Shown here in pieces: positions 7,442-14,971 of a DNA stretch of 64,000 nt. Positions within the stretch are counted from its first letter, which is position 1; the number at the start of each line of letters is the position of its first letter. The notes under the pieces are model-generated. The model had not been told where the DNA came from. It did not search any database and was given only the letters and a program-made list of their open reading frames with translations. The stretch is from Planctomycetota bacterium (GTDB taxonomy: Bacteria > Planctomycetota > Phycisphaerae > Phycisphaerales > UBA1924): assembly GCA_014584315.1 (NCBI GenBank), contig JACTNA010000018.1, positions 248,001-312,000 on the forward strand, in the 5' to 3' direction. The position numbers and the translations under genes are program-made.

Positions 7442-9175
7442 ATGCGAGGGCGATGCGTGAGGCCTGAGCGAATCCGATGTGTGGCTGCGGCGCTCGGGGC
7501 TGCCGTTCTTGGCGCGGCGGGGGTGCGTGCCGCGGAGCCTGTCGGCGAGCCGATCGGGGTGCATCTCGACCGTGTCAGGTCGTTGCTGGATGGCGACACT
7601 CGGGCGGTATGGCTCGGCGACAGTTGGTGCAGGCTGAATCATGTATCCCGCTTGCCGTTCGGCGCGCTCTGCACGTGGCCGATTGAGGACGTTTCTGCGG
7701 TGTGCCTCGGGTACAAGGGGGGCGGCGGCCTCGGGCGGGCGTTCAACTACACGGACGGCGCCGGCTCGATGGTTGAAGTCAATGCATCGAACGGCTGGAC
7801 TGTCGAGGTGAACGGCGGGACACCCGCGCACTTCGCGCTTCCCGTCAACGACCTGACGAAGGTCTTTGGCGATCCCGCGCTTGAGTTGACGGGGAGCGGA
7901 GGGAATGCCGGTCGAATCCAGGCGCTGGGGGTCAATAACGTTCGATTCGCACAGACCGACCAAGGGCCTTTCGCTCGCGCGGGCGATCGGTTCCGCGCGC
8001 GGATGCTGTACTACGCCCCCGCGAACCCGCTCGACATGCTGCCGTCGGTCGTGCTTGGGGACTTTTCGGGCACGCCACGCGCCGTTGCGGACCTGCGCGG
8101 TTCGGCCCGGCCGAAGTGGCACACCGGCGCGAACCCAGACACGGACCCCGCGGGCGCGGCGACCCCCTCGCAGATCAACGCGTTCGCCGGCGATGTCCTG
8201 CTTGAGGAGCAGGTTGAGAACGGTCCGCGCCTGGTGATACTCGAGGACTCGAACTCGCCGATCGTGGGCAGTGAGGCCTACTGGTTCCTTGGCGGCGTGG
8301 TGGTGTATCGCCTGGACTCCGAGGGCGCGCGGGCGCGGGGGTATTACCACACGGGGTTGGCGCAGGACTCGTGGTCGTTCGAAGGCCACGCGAAGGATCA
8401 GGCGAGCAAGGGCGGGAACGGATCGGCGGGCAAGACCTTCTCCGATGAGCAACTGGTGCATTGGCTCGACGCAACGACGGTTGACCGCGGCCAGACTCCG
8501 GTCGTCATCATCCACATGGCGACGGAGGGAAAGACGTACGAACAGATCGACGCCGCGGTGCGGGGCATCATCGCCCGTTACCGAAGCGCTTTCGCCGCCA
8601 TCGGGACGGCCCCGCCCAGGTTTCTGCTCATCGGCTCCTACATGCACCGTGTGGGCGGCAGGACACCGGACGAGAGCCGGCCCTTCATCGAGCAGCTCGA
8701 CGCGATCTACCTGCATCTGGCCGAAACGGAGTCGGACTGCGCGTTCTTCTCGCTGTACCGCGCTACCGACGGGGTGTTCTTCACGACCGATGCGCAGGGC
8801 GGAGCTGGCGCGCAACAGAGCGCCAGGGACTGGCTGGACGCCAACGGGTGGTCCACGATCACGTATGGCGGCCAGACCTACCACCTGTCATCCCCCACGA
8901 ACGGCGGGCTGGACGGCGTGCTGACCGCGGACGGGCTGCACCTTTCCTCGACCCCCGCGGCGGCGTTCTACGCCAAACTCATCGGGGACGCGATCGCGGC
9001 GGCGTACTGCCCCGGGGACTTCAACGAGGACGGCGTCGTGAACACGCTGGATGTGCTGGACTTCCTGAACGCGTGGAACGCAAAGACGGCGAAGGGGGAC
9101 TTCAACAGCGATGGACAGTGGAACACGCTGGACGTGCTGGCGTTCCTGAATGCGTACAACGCGCCGTGCCCGTGA
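7442..9175 (+). CDS. Secreted SGNH/GDSL-type hydrolase with dockerin-like tail
   Basis: 577 residues with a signal peptide (about 1-30, ending GVRAAEP). AVWLGDSWCRLNH supplies the block I nucleophile serine of SGNH esterases. DGLHLSSTPAAAFYAKLIGD, at about 496-516, supplies the block V Asp-x-x-His pair. The family removes acyl groups from polysaccharides or lipids, so an extracellular carbohydrate esterase is likely, but the substrate is unknown. The middle (about 60-330) is not recognisable. The C-terminal 57 residues are a paired dockerin-like module nearly identical, in DNA as well as protein, to that of the upstream gene. The ATG at 7442 has only a weak ribosome binding site; a GTG at 7457 is possible. 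Confidence 0.78.
   Translation: MRGRCVRPERIRCVAAALGAAVLGAAGVRAAEPVGEPIGVHLDRVRSLLDGDTRAVWLGDSWCRLNHVSRLPFGALCTWPIEDVSAVCLGYKGGGGLGRAFNYTDGAGSMVEVNASNGWTVEVNGGTPAHFALPVNDLTKVFGDPALELTGSGGNAGRIQALGVNNVRFAQTDQGPFARAGDRFRARMLYYAPANPLDMLPSVVLGDFSGTPRAVADLRGSARPKWHTGANPDTDPAGAATPSQINAFAGDVLLEEQVENGPRLVILEDSNSPIVGSEAYWFLGGVVVYRLDSEGARARGYYHTGLAQDSWSFEGHAKDQASKGGNGSAGKTFSDEQLVHWLDATTVDRGQTPVVIIHMATEGKTYEQIDAAVRGIIARYRSAFAAIGTAPPRFLLIGSYMHRVGGRTPDESRPFIEQLDAIYLHLAETESDCAFFSLYRATDGVFFTTDAQGGAGAQQSARDWLDANGWSTITYGGQTYHLSSPTNGGLDGVLTADGLHLSSTPAAAFYAKLIGDAIAAAYCPGDFNEDGVVNTLDVLDFLNAWNAKTAKGDFNSDGQWNTLDVLAFLNAYNAPCP
9053..9172 (+). repeat. Dockerin-like coding repeat, copy B
   Basis: Second copy of the 120-base segment at 7301-7420, offset by exactly 1752 bases. 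The identity includes third codon positions, which points to recent duplication or gene conversion rather than protein-level selection alone. Confidence 0.9.
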
Positions 9176-9218
9176 TCGACGCCGGGGTGTGCGTCAGGGG
9201 GGGATGAGCGGATCGAGC

Positions 9219-9241
9219 ACAGGCGGGACGCCTGTGCCACC
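9219..9241. repeat. Palindromic intergenic repeat, copy 1
   Basis: ACAGGC-GGGAC-GCCTGT followed by GCCACC. A perfect 6-bp stem with a 5-base loop lies between the convergent ends of the SGNH gene (9175) and the M14 gene (9244). A close copy occurs at 30894-30916. There is no T-run, so a terminator role is uncertain; it looks like a dispersed genomic element. Confidence 0.6.
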
Positions 9242-9243
9242 GT

Positions 9244-10980
9244 TCAGTCGCCGAGGGTGATGGTGGTTTCGATGTCCTTCGCGCGTTCGCCCGTGTAGCG
9301 GATGCGGACGGTCTCGCCGGGCTTGCCCTCGACGTAGAAGCGGTGGATGACGCTGCCGCGGCCGGGAACGCCCGCGGGGAGTTGCACGCGGGCCGGCTCG
9401 AAGGGGACGGGGTCGATGCGTGTGTCGCGCCAGGTGTTCATGGAGCCGGAGGCGGCGACGCGTCCGCCGGCGAGCGGCTCGCAGGTGAGGAGGTCGTTCG
9501 TGCCGATGCGGCGCTGGGCCTGGATGGCGGTGCGCGAGGGGATGAGGCGGTCGTTGCGGACCTGGACGGTGACGGTCCAGAGGCCGTCGCCGGCGCGGGC
9601 GGTCTCGACGCGCTCGAATGCGAGCAGGGGCATGTGGTCGGCGTGGAACATGGTGAACGCGAAGTTGCGGTGGCACTCCTCCTCGAGCATGAAGGTGGGC
9701 GTGCTGCGGCTGGACCACTTGTTGAGGCCGCCGACGAGGACGGGGCCGTGCTGGGGATGGTCGAACTCGGTGTAGTCCTTGAAGGCGAGGCCGAACTGGA
9801 GACGGTCTCGGAAGAGCCACATGCGTTCGTCGTCCGGGTTGCTGATATCGCGCTGGAAGTAGCGTGCGTTGGTCCAGAGTTCGTTGGTGAATGAGATGAT
9901 GCCGAGGCCCTCGGCGAGCCAGTTGACGAAGCCGCCGTGGACGGTGTAGAGGTCTCGCCAGATGATCATGGAGCGGTAATAGGAGAGCATGTCCTCGCCG
10001 ATGCGGGCGATCTCGTCGTAGACGCGGGCGTCGGATCGCGGGTAGAGGTTCTCGCGGAACTGGGCGCCCGGGCCGCGGAGGATCATGCCGCCGGCGTTGT
10101 GGTAACTCTGGCCGGCGGCGATGTTGGGGTGGGCCATGATGAAGTCGCCGACGGCGCGGGTTTCGGGGTTGCTGAAGGGGAACTCTCCCGCGCCGCCCTG
10201 GGCGTAGCTTGGCTTCCAGCCGCTGGGCCAGTTGCGGTTCATGTCGTCGCCGCCCGGGCCGTCCTCGTTGATGCGCCCGTCGCCGTCGTTGTCGATGCCT
10301 TCGGAGCCGAGGAGGGTCCACTCGCCGCGCTGGTCGTCGCGGACGCGACGGAAGACGCGGGGGTCGTGCTTGTCGCGTTCCCATCGGCCGTCGGGGTCGC
10401 GGATCCACATCTGGGTGATGGAGCCGTCGCCGTCGAGGTCGTCGGGCGGGTCTTCGTCGAAGAGTCCGTCGCGGTCGTCGTCGACGGGCCGCTGGTTGGA
10501 TCGGCTGGAGTGGGGCGTGTTGGCCTCGTCGAACCAGTACTCGCGGCCGTCTGGGTTGACGCTGACCATGAAGTAGAAGGAGCAGCGGTCGAGGAGGTCG
10601 GTGAGGCTTGGGACCTGGCCGTAGGCCTTGGTGAGGTACCAGAGGGAGTAGAGGACGGCCTCGGCGGACTGGACCTCGTTGCCGTGGACGTTGCCGTCGA
10701 TCCACATGGCGGGCTTGGTGGTGTGTGGGCCGGTCTTCGGCGAGTTGACGATGGCGACCCAGAGGCTGCGTCCCTGCAACGAGCGGCCGATCTCGCGGAG
10801 TTCGACGAGGTCGGGGTAGGCGGCGGCGATGCGCTTCATGTGGTCTTCGAGTTCGGCGTAGGTGTAGTAGCGGTTGAAGGCGATCTCGACGCGGCCTTCG
10901 ACGTGGGGCTGAGCGACGGCGGGAGCGGCCCCGCCGGCGGCGAGCGTGCAGGCAGCAAGGACGGCGTGTGCGATTCTCAC
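9244..10980 (-). CDS. Secreted M14 zinc carboxypeptidase, active site intact
   Basis: 578 residues from a GTG at 10980 whose last two bases form the stop of the upstream paralogue (GTGA overlap). A signal peptide covers about 1-27 (ending VAQPHV). The M14 site is complete: zinc ligands HxxE in NVHGNEVQSAEA, the substrate-binding Asn-Arg in DDMNRNWPSGW, the third ligand His in QSYHNAGG, and the catalytic Glu in SFTNELW. An Asp-rich insertion (DDDRDGLFDEDPPDDLDGDG) and IDNDGDGRINEDG look like calcium loops. A beta-sandwich of about 130 residues ends the protein. It should cleave C-terminal residues or peptide cross-links outside the cytoplasm; specificity is unknown. Confidence 0.88.
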   Translation of the reverse strand: MRIAHAVLAACTLAAGGAAPAVAQPHVEGRVEIAFNRYYTYAELEDHMKRIAAAYPDLVELREIGRSLQGRSLWVAIVNSPKTGPHTTKPAMWIDGNVHGNEVQSAEAVLYSLWYLTKAYGQVPSLTDLLDRCSFYFMVSVNPDGREYWFDEANTPHSSRSNQRPVDDDRDGLFDEDPPDDLDGDGSITQMWIRDPDGRWERDKHDPRVFRRVRDDQRGEWTLLGSEGIDNDGDGRINEDGPGGDDMNRNWPSGWKPSYAQGGAGEFPFSNPETRAVGDFIMAHPNIAAGQSYHNAGGMILRGPGAQFRENLYPRSDARVYDEIARIGEDMLSYYRSMIIWRDLYTVHGGFVNWLAEGLGIISFTNELWTNARYFQRDISNPDDERMWLFRDRLQFGLAFKDYTEFDHPQHGPVLVGGLNKWSSRSTPTFMLEEECHRNFAFTMFHADHMPLLAFERVETARAGDGLWTVTVQVRNDRLIPSRTAIQAQRRIGTNDLLTCEPLAGGRVAASGSMNTWRDTRIDPVPFEPARVQLPAGVPGRGSVIHRFYVEGKPGETVRIRYTGERAKDIETTITLGD

Positions 10981-12971
10981 CGCTGATCCTCCGTGAGCGT
11001 GATTGTGAGCGTTCGGTTGCCGAGCGCGGCGGAGCGGATGTCGAGGGTGATGGCGGAGCCGTCCGGGGCGGCGACGGTCCATTCGGCGTAGGCCGCGCCG
11101 CCCGAGCCGTCGATGTTGTCCCAGCGCGTGATGCGCTGGCCGGCGACGACGGCGTCCTGCTCGACGCGCAGGTCGAGGACGATGGGCGGAAGGCGTCGCG
11201 CCTTGCGGGCGATGGCGGAGGCGGTCGGGAAGTAGCGGGTGTTGACGCCGCGGACGGTGATGCGCCAGAGACCGGTCGAGAGGCGCTCGACGGCGTGGAG
11301 TTCGACGGCGAGGTCGGGGAGTTTGCCGAGGAGGGCGGCTGCGAAGGCGGTCTGCTCGTCGGCGAGGCGCGTCCACTCGCTCTCGGGCGGGTTGGCGCGG
11401 AAGCCGGGGACGAATCCGCCGATCTCGACGGGGCCGAGTTGGGGATGGTCGAAGGGCTGCCAGTCGGCGAAGCCCTCGCGGTTGCGTTGCTCGTCGGAGT
11501 ACTTGAGCCACTTGGCGTCGTCGGATTCGCGGGCGCGGGATGCCGCGCCCTGTGCGCCCTGCGCCGGGCGTGCGCCCTGCTGACGCCCTCCGGCGCGCGG
11601 GGGCGCGGAGGGCTGGACCTGCTGGCCCTGGGCCACGGCCATGACCTTGGCGCGGAGTTCCTCGGGCAGGGCCATGACCGCGGCCATGCGCTCGCGCTGT
11701 TCCTCCGGCGTGCGGTCCTGGGCCTGGGCCATCAGTTCGGCGCGCTCCTCGGGGGTGGCGACCATGAAGTCGATGATGAACTGCGGCGCGCCGGCGGCCT
11801 GGAACTCGCGGCGGATGGCGTCGGCGGGGCTTTCGTCGGGCTGATCGGCGTCGGCGGGCTTCTCGGCGTCGGCGTCGGCATCGGCGGGCTTCTCGGCCTC
11901 TTTCGCCTTCACGAGATCGGGGCGGACCCAGACGGGCGTGGTGAAGGCGTGGACGGCGAAGTGCGCGTAGGCCCACTGGTGGAACGAGCCGGCGGCGTCC
12001 GGCCCCTTGGGCGCGCCGGTCATGCCGGTCGTGTCCTTGAAGAGGCGGGCGATCTCCTCGTAGTAGGGCTTGTCATCGGACTCGATGCCGAGCGGCTCTC
12101 GGCCGTCGGGGGCGTTGCGGCCTGCCTCGGGGATGTTGAGGAGGTTGTCGTGCGGGCCGAAAACGAGCACGCAGACGATGTTGTCGCGCGTGAGCATCCA
12201 GCGGACGAGTGCGAGGCTCTCCGGCTCGGAGAGGGAGTACGGCCCCGCGCCGTCGGCGTGCTCGGGCCAGAGGGCGGGGAAGTTCATGTTGAGATCGACG
12301 CCGCCGCCCGCGCTGCCGTGCGGGCCGTCCTCGTTGAATCGGCCGTCGCCGTCGTTGTCGAGGCCCTCGATGAGGAGCGCGTGCGTGGGGGCCTCGCCCT
12401 TGGCGGGGTCGGGCTTGCGCATGATGCGCGGGTCGTCGGGATCGGGGATGAGGTCGGCGGTGAGGCCGGTCGCGGGCGGGGGGTGTTTGACGCGCATCAT
12501 GGTGATGAGGCCGTCGGCGTTGAGGTCTTCGGCGGGGTCTTCGTTGACGCGGGCGTCGCGGTCGGCGTCGTATTCGACGATGGTGCGGCCGAAGTCGGAT
12601 TTCGGGGCGCCCGCGCGGGCGAAGAAGGCGGCGTTGTCGGGGTTGAGGTCCGGGATGATGTAGACGGTGCGGTCGCGCAGGAGATCGGCGTGGTTCGTGA
12701 CGAGACGATCGACGAGGGAGCGCGCGACGCGAGGGCCGATCTCGTGGCGGGCGTCGAGGCCGGCGACGATGAGGAGCGCGGGTCGCTGGTCGGGCGTGCG
12801 TCCGAGCGAGTCCGGCTCGGGGTGCGCGAGACGGAGGAGTTGGAGCGTGCGGCCGGAGCGGCTTTTGCCGATGGAGGAGACCTCGACGAGTCGCTCTGAG
12901 GCGTCCTGGGCGAGTGCGTGGGCGGCGAGGCTGAACGCGATGGCGGACGCGAGGAACACGGACATGCGCAT
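10977..12971 (-). CDS. M14 carboxypeptidase paralogue with a degenerate active site
   Basis: 664 residues with a signal peptide (about 1-22, ending ALAQDA). It shares with the downstream gene the overall order, the DNDGDGRFNEDGP calcium-like loop and the C-terminal beta-sandwich, so the two are paralogues. The catalytic set is broken. The HxxE zinc motif is replaced by DARH in AGLDARHEIGP. The Asn-Arg substrate pair is Asn-Met (DLNMNFP). The catalytic Glu is missing at the FTTPVW position. Only the third His (FGPHDN) remains. A linker at about 345-480 is rich in Ala, Asp, Glu and Gln. Peptidase activity is unlikely; a binding or regulatory subunit for the coupled active enzyme is my inference. 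Confidence 0.82.
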   Translation of the reverse strand: MRMSVFLASAIAFSLAAHALAQDASERLVEVSSIGKSRSGRTLQLLRLAHPEPDSLGRTPDQRPALLIVAGLDARHEIGPRVARSLVDRLVTNHADLLRDRTVYIIPDLNPDNAAFFARAGAPKSDFGRTIVEYDADRDARVNEDPAEDLNADGLITMMRVKHPPPATGLTADLIPDPDDPRIMRKPDPAKGEAPTHALLIEGLDNDGDGRFNEDGPHGSAGGGVDLNMNFPALWPEHADGAGPYSLSEPESLALVRWMLTRDNIVCVLVFGPHDNLLNIPEAGRNAPDGREPLGIESDDKPYYEEIARLFKDTTGMTGAPKGPDAAGSFHQWAYAHFAVHAFTTPVWVRPDLVKAKEAEKPADADADAEKPADADQPDESPADAIRREFQAAGAPQFIIDFMVATPEERAELMAQAQDRTPEEQRERMAAVMALPEELRAKVMAVAQGQQVQPSAPPRAGGRQQGARPAQGAQGAASRARESDDAKWLKYSDEQRNREGFADWQPFDHPQLGPVEIGGFVPGFRANPPESEWTRLADEQTAFAAALLGKLPDLAVELHAVERLSTGLWRITVRGVNTRYFPTASAIARKARRLPPIVLDLRVEQDAVVAGQRITRWDNIDGSGGAAYAEWTVAAPDGSAITLDIRSAALGNRTLTITLTEDQR

Positions 12972-13149
12972 ATCGCCTCCCTGGGCGTTGTGGGGCCGGG
13001 ACCCGGAGGCGGAGAAGATAGCAGGAAGGCGGCACCGCGCGGGTCGGGGTGTGTGCGTGAAGTTGGGATGGTTGGTGGATTACGGCGAGCGCGGACGGGG
13101 TGTCTGGCCAGTTCTGGCCTAAATCGACCGCCCAAACCCCTGATATTGG

Positions 13150-13169
13150 ATATTAGTGTCGGCTAATAT
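13150..13169. promoter_or_regulatory. Operator-like inverted repeat
   Basis: ATATTAG (13150-13156), six-base spacer TGTCGG, CTAATAT (13163-13169). The arms are perfectly complementary. It sits 34 bases upstream of a TTGACA promoter and fits a dimeric regulator. The 6-bp spacer also resembles a tyrosine-recombinase core site, but the outer arms do not match dif. Confidence 0.5.
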
Positions 13170-13202
13170 ACGAGTATACTGCGAACAAAGTGTTGGAAGC
13201 GG

Positions 13203-13232
13203 TTGACAGGGACAGTGTGGTTCGACGATTAT
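13203..13232 (+). promoter_or_regulatory. Promoter for the 70-residue protein
   Basis: A perfect TTGACA (13203-13208), 18 bases, GATTAT (13227-13232). The ATG lies about 62 bases downstream with an AGGGAGG ribosome binding site. This is one of the best -35 matches in the window. Confidence 0.55.
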
Positions 13233-13294
13233 GGGGGGTCGGCCGAGGCTCGTGGGGAGCGTGGGACCGGCGGCTACAGCGCAGGGAGGTGGTC

Positions 13295-13507
13295 ATGGAC
13301 AGGACCCAGAGCGGCTCGGGCATCTTCCGGCTGAACGAAGGGGACGTGGCTCAGTTTCGGGCGGATGTGGACCAGCGTGGCGACTGGTACGTCTGGCGCC
13401 GGATGAGCGCGAACGGCTGGGCGACGCTTCGGCGTTGCGAGAACCGTGAGGAAGCCGAGGAACTGGCCCAATCCCTGAACGAGGACCCCGACGCCGTCCT
13501 TGCGTGA
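13295..13507 (+). CDS. 70-residue protein of unknown family
   Basis: The ATG at 13295 follows AGGGAGGTGGTC, a strong ribosome binding site; the longer frame from 13190 covers the promoter and is rejected. The protein is polar with several aromatic residues (GDWYVWRRM, GWATLRRC) and a C-terminal helix rich in Glu (REEAEELAQSLNE). There is no signal peptide, membrane segment or known motif. Its size and composition suit a small intracellular beta-plus-helix domain. It has its own promoter and a UUCG-loop hairpin just after the stop, so it is probably a single-gene transcript. Confidence 0.65.
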   Translation: MDRTQSGSGIFRLNEGDVAQFRADVDQRGDWYVWRRMSANGWATLRRCENREEAEELAQSLNEDPDAVLA

Positions 13508-13508
13508 C

Positions 13509-13522
13509 GGGGCTTCGGCCCC
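13509..13522 (+). terminator. UUCG hairpin after the 70-residue gene
   Basis: GGGGC-TTCG-GCCCC begins two bases after the stop. It is a very stable tetraloop hairpin but lacks a T-run, so it may stabilise the 3' end or pause polymerase rather than terminate. Confidence 0.35.
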
Positions 13523-13567
13523 CACCCCACATTCCGTCCGTGCCCATCCGCGCGGCACCCGGCGGAG

Positions 13568-13583
13568 GTTTGTCGGTACAAAC
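13568..13583. promoter_or_regulatory. Inverted repeat upstream of the Lpo cluster
   Basis: GTTTGT-CGGT-ACAAAC, perfect 6-bp arms, 64 bases before the first lipoprotein ATG. Operator or leader hairpin; no matching promoter hexamers could be assigned. Confidence 0.35.
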
Positions 13584-13646
13584 ATGCGCCCGAGAGGAGA
13601 CCCTTGATGTGCGGCGGGTCTCCCCGGCCGTGAAGGAGCCGACGCG

Positions 13647-14288
13647 ATGAACCAGAACGGACGAGGCCTGCATCTGGCGCGGGGTGGGATCGGCGTGGCC
13701 GGAGCGGCGGTGCTCGCGGTCTGCCTGGGAGCGTGCGAGTCCAACCCGCCGCGGCGTGAGACGGGGGACTCGGGAGGGCGGATCAACCCGTACGCGACGA
13801 CTTCGGCGGACCGATCGTCGAGCGCGGCGAACGCGGCGTCGCTGTGGGAGTTCTCCGACCAGGTGGCGGACGCGCTGGCCGCGCGGATCGCGCAGATCCC
13901 GGAGGTCCGGGACGCGCCGTACAAGGTCGTGGTCGAGTTGGGCGACATCGAGAACATGACGAACACGCCGCGGCAGGACTTCGAGCTGATCCAGCGGCGG
14001 CTGCGGGGTCGGCTGGTCAAGAGCGACACGGTGACGGCGAAGGCCCGGTTCGTGGAGGGGGCACGCACCATGGACCGCGAGAAGGAGCGCGTGCAGGCCG
14101 GGGGCGGGGCCGGCGGCATGACGGACCGCTACGACGAGCGGCTGACGTACGTGCTGCGTGGGTCGTTCTACGAGTCCACGCGGGGGGGTGGGCAGGTGAG
14201 CCGGTACTACTTCGAGTTCAACCTGGTGAACCTGCAGTCGCGCGACATCGTGTTCAACGAGTCGTTCGACCTGGCGCAGCAGCGGTGA
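13647..14288 (+). CDS. LpoB-like lipoprotein (penicillin-binding-protein activator family)
   Basis: 213 residues. Signal peptide with lipobox LGAC (Cys at about 31), a disordered linker (about 33-65), then the LpoB fold: VVVELGDIENMTNT, FELIQRRLRGRLVKSD, and YVLRGSFYEST followed by YYFEFNLVNLQSRDIVF. In gammaproteobacteria LpoB is an outer-membrane lipoprotein that reaches through the periplasm to stimulate PBP1b. In a planctomycete the partner is unproven. First gene of a four-gene run of exported proteins with a second LpoB-like gene 20 bases downstream. AAGGAG precedes the ATG. Confidence 0.82.
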   Translation: MNQNGRGLHLARGGIGVAGAAVLAVCLGACESNPPRRETGDSGGRINPYATTSADRSSSAANAASLWEFSDQVADALAARIAQIPEVRDAPYKVVVELGDIENMTNTPRQDFELIQRRLRGRLVKSDTVTAKARFVEGARTMDREKERVQAGGGAGGMTDRYDERLTYVLRGSFYESTRGGGQVSRYYFEFNLVNLQSRDIVFNESFDLAQQR

Positions 14289-14307
14289 GCGCGGGACGAG
14301 GTGCGCC

Positions 14308-14895
14308 ATGCCCGCCCGCCTGCTGAGCCTGTGCCTCGTTGTCGCGTGCGTGCTTGGGGCGTGCGCGGCGACGGGATCGTCGAGCCGGACGACGCGGCTT
14401 CGCCACGGCGACCTGTCGCTCGCGGTGGCTGAGATGCGGGAGCGGTTCGCCACGGCCGGGTTCCTGGAGGGTCGCACGCCGGACTCGCCGCCGATGCGGA
14501 TCGTGATCCGGCGGCTGGAGAACCTGTCGAGCGACCGGGTGCCGGTGGCGGAGCAGTGGGCGATGGTGTCGGGGCTGATCGCGGACGCGGGCGTGCAGGC
14601 GGCGGCGCGGGAACGCGGCGTGGTGTTTCAACTGCCGCCGGAGAAGGCCGCGCTGCTGCGCGAAACTGGGCGTGAGTACCCGGCGTTGTTGCCGGAGCAC
14701 AACCCGACGCACATCATGCGGGCGTCGATCCGGTCGCTGGTGCGCGGCGGTGCGGTGCGGGGTCGCGGGCCGGCGGATGTACGGAAAGACGTGTACCTGA
14801 TCTCGTACGAGGTCGAGGAGATCGACTCGCGCGAGGTGGTGTGGCAGGCGGGCGTCGAGTTTGCCAGAGAGGCGAGGGGACGGCTGGTGGATTGA
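14308..14895 (+). CDS. Second LpoB-like lipoprotein
   Basis: 195 residues with a lipoprotein signal (LGAC, Cys at about 19). The core repeats the LpoB plan: RIVIRRLENLSSDRVPVAEQ, a helix, GVVFQLPPE, then HIMRASIRSLVRGG and VYLISYEVEEIDSREVVWQA. It is clearly related in fold to the preceding gene but diverged, so this is probably an old duplication with separate roles. The spacing of 20 bases supports one transcript. It lacks the long disordered linker of the first copy, so it cannot reach as far from the membrane. Confidence 0.72.
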   Translation: MPARLLSLCLVVACVLGACAATGSSSRTTRLRHGDLSLAVAEMRERFATAGFLEGRTPDSPPMRIVIRRLENLSSDRVPVAEQWAMVSGLIADAGVQAAARERGVVFQLPPEKAALLRETGREYPALLPEHNPTHIMRASIRSLVRGGAVRGRGPADVRKDVYLISYEVEEIDSREVVWQAGVEFAREARGRLVD

Positions 14896-14901
14896 GGGAA
14901 A

Positions 14902-14942
14902 GGGATCAAGGGAACGAGGGAGCAGGGATCAAGGGAGCGAGG
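14902..14942 (+). repeat. Imperfect direct repeat between lipoprotein genes
   Basis: GGGATCAAGGGAACGAGG (14902-14919) and GGGATCAAGGGAGCGAGG (14925-14942) differ at one base. Purine-rich, noncoding, in the 76-base gap before the COG3014-like gene. Looks like a local slippage-type repeat. Confidence 0.6.
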
Positions 14943-14971
14943 CTTCGACACTCGGGCGTACGCGTGATTCG

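Larger units (their letters stand above)
12972..13294. other. Divergent intergenic region with AT-rich patch
   Basis: 323 bases between the M14 pair (minus) and the 70-residue protein (plus). About 13120-13190 is strikingly AT-rich for this genome and holds an inverted repeat; a consensus-like promoter follows at 13203. I see no RNA gene or credible small ORF in it. Confidence 0.6.

Noticed and set aside
13150..13169. dif-like XerC/XerD site
   Set aside because: The 6-base spacer fits, but the outer arm sequences do not resemble dif; treated as an operator candidate instead.
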